Assembly (NCBI GenBank): GCA_937995985.1
Contig: CALKIR010000017.1
Location: 37,493-101,492, forward strand
Direction of reading: 5' to 3'
DNA length: 64,000 nt
Source: an uncultured Alcaligenaceae bacterium
Lineage (GTDB): Bacteria; Pseudomonadota; Gammaproteobacteria; Burkholderiales; Burkholderiaceae_B
The notes beneath the pieces were generated by a model. That model was not told where the DNA came from. It made no database searches and saw nothing but the letters and a program-made list of their open reading frames with translations. The position numbers and the translations under genes are program-made. Within the stretch, counting starts at the first letter, position 1; every line of letters begins with the position of its first letter. Below, one piece after another: positions 63,479 to 64,000 of this stretch.

Positions 63479-64000
63479 ATGAGCTTTAAAATCGAGCAAA
63501 TACATCATGTTGCGTATCGCTGCAAAGATGCCAAAGAAACCGTGGAATGGTACAAAAAAAACCTAAATATGGATTTTGTCTTAGCTTTTGCAGAAGATCA
63601 GGTGCCCTCAACCAAAGAGCCCGATCCTTATATGCATGTTTTTTTAGACGCGGGTAATGGCAACATATTGGCTTTTTTTGAGTTGCCTACACAGCCAGCA
63701 ATGGGTCGGGATGAAAACACCCCTGCCTGGGTGCAACATATTGCATTTAAAGTTAAAGATAGAGAAGCTTTGCTTGCTGCAAAAGAACATCTAAAGCGCA
63801 ATGGAATAGAGGTCATTGGGATTGTGAATCATGGCTTATTTCACTCTATTTATTTTTTTGATCCCAATGGTCACCGTTTAGAATTAACTTATGACGATCC
63901 CCAGGCCGAAGAGAAAATGGCATTCATTACTGAGGAATTAAAGCAAGAAATGCTAGAAGAATGGAGCCATACCAAACGAGCGCCACAGCATACCCGTTTT
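63479..64000 (+). CDS. VOC (glyoxalase/dioxygenase) family protein, 3' end outside window
   Basis: The open frame starts at ATG 63479, with GAGGAG six bases upstream, and is still open at the window end after 174 codons, so it is partial. Two beta-alpha-beta-beta-beta units of the vicinal-oxygen-chelate fold are visible: IEQIHHVAYRCKDAKETVEW with FLDAGNGNILAFFELP, and WVQHIAFKVKDREAL with FFDPNGHRLELTYD. The metal ligands are probably the histidine in IHHVAY, the one in VQHIAF and the glutamate in RLELTY. The reaction is unknown; a ring-cleaving dioxygenase or glyoxalase-like enzyme would fit beside fumarylacetoacetase, 20 bases upstream in the same operon. Confidence 0.82.
   Translation, partial: MSFKIEQIHHVAYRCKDAKETVEWYKKNLNMDFVLAFAEDQVPSTKEPDPYMHVFLDAGNGNILAFFELPTQPAMGRDENTPAWVQHIAFKVKDREALLAAKEHLKRNGIEVIGIVNHGLFHSIYFFDPNGHRLELTYDDPQAEEKMAFITEELKQEMLEEWSHTKRAPQHTRF

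Overview
The window looks like a stretch of a betaproteobacterial chromosome of the Burkholderiales, most likely an Alcaligenaceae member of moderate G+C content (something like Paenalcaligenes or a relative of Bordetella; this placement is inferred from gene content and protein wording, not from a search). Typical signs are metX-metW, a one-cysteine DksA, lpxL-DUF484-xerC, a Cca without a recognisable HD motif, and TRAP transporters. The + strand is G-rich over most of the window whichever way the genes run, so it is probably the leading strand. No rRNA, CRISPR array, insertion sequence or prophage was seen. There is one tRNA, tRNA-Arg(CCG).

Layout. 0-4 kb: the end of rep helicase and a divergent phosphoketolase-like enzyme. 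4-12.4 kb: a 3-hydroxyacyl-CoA dehydrogenase, a strong terminator, then a malonate-use operon (malonyl-CoA decarboxylase, enoyl-CoA hydratase-like protein, malonyl-CoA synthetase, three-part TRAP importer) with a hairpin between the binding-protein gene and the membrane subunits. 12.4-18.7 kb: a di-haem c5-type cytochrome, tRNA-Arg, gshA, then metX-metW preceded by a convincing SAM-II type riboswitch, and ampG. 18.7-24.7 kb: a diguanylate cyclase, an AhpD-like protein, an aminotransferase divergent from an RpiR regulator, and a CusF-like protein. 24.8-31 kb: hslVU, dksA, then zur divergent from a zinc-uptake operon. That operon starts at a Zur-box-like palindrome, includes an unannotated 44-residue membrane protein, and ends in a permease fused to its own solute-binding domain. 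31-41.8 kb: xerC, DUF484, lpxL, metK, ahcY, a folate enzyme, slt, cca, midA. 41.8-50.6 kb: ppc, ilvD, a second diguanylate cyclase, nadE, an AI-2E family permease, cytochrome b561. 50.7-57.6 kb: two PepSY proteins with a two-component system, a TSUP permease, a beta-alanine:pyruvate aminotransferase divergent from a MocR regulator. 57.7-64 kb: an O-antigen-ligase-like protein, then a catabolic-looking set: AllA-like lyase, YdeP-type molybdopterin oxidoreductase, fumarylacetoacetase, and a VOC protein that runs off the end.

How it works together. The methyl cycle is well represented: MetX/MetW make methionine, MetK makes SAM and AhcY clears S-adenosylhomocysteine, with RNA leaders in front of metX (strong case) and ahcY (weak case). 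The malonate operon would import malonate, activate it and decarboxylate it to acetyl-CoA. The zinc region pairs Zur and uptake genes with a DksA that has lost three of four zinc-binding cysteines. The most interesting items are the SAM-II riboswitch, the ZnuB-ZnuA fusion with the 44-residue protein, the regularly spaced operators at 51.2 and 56.1 kb, and the oxidoreductase/fumarylacetoacetase cluster at the end.
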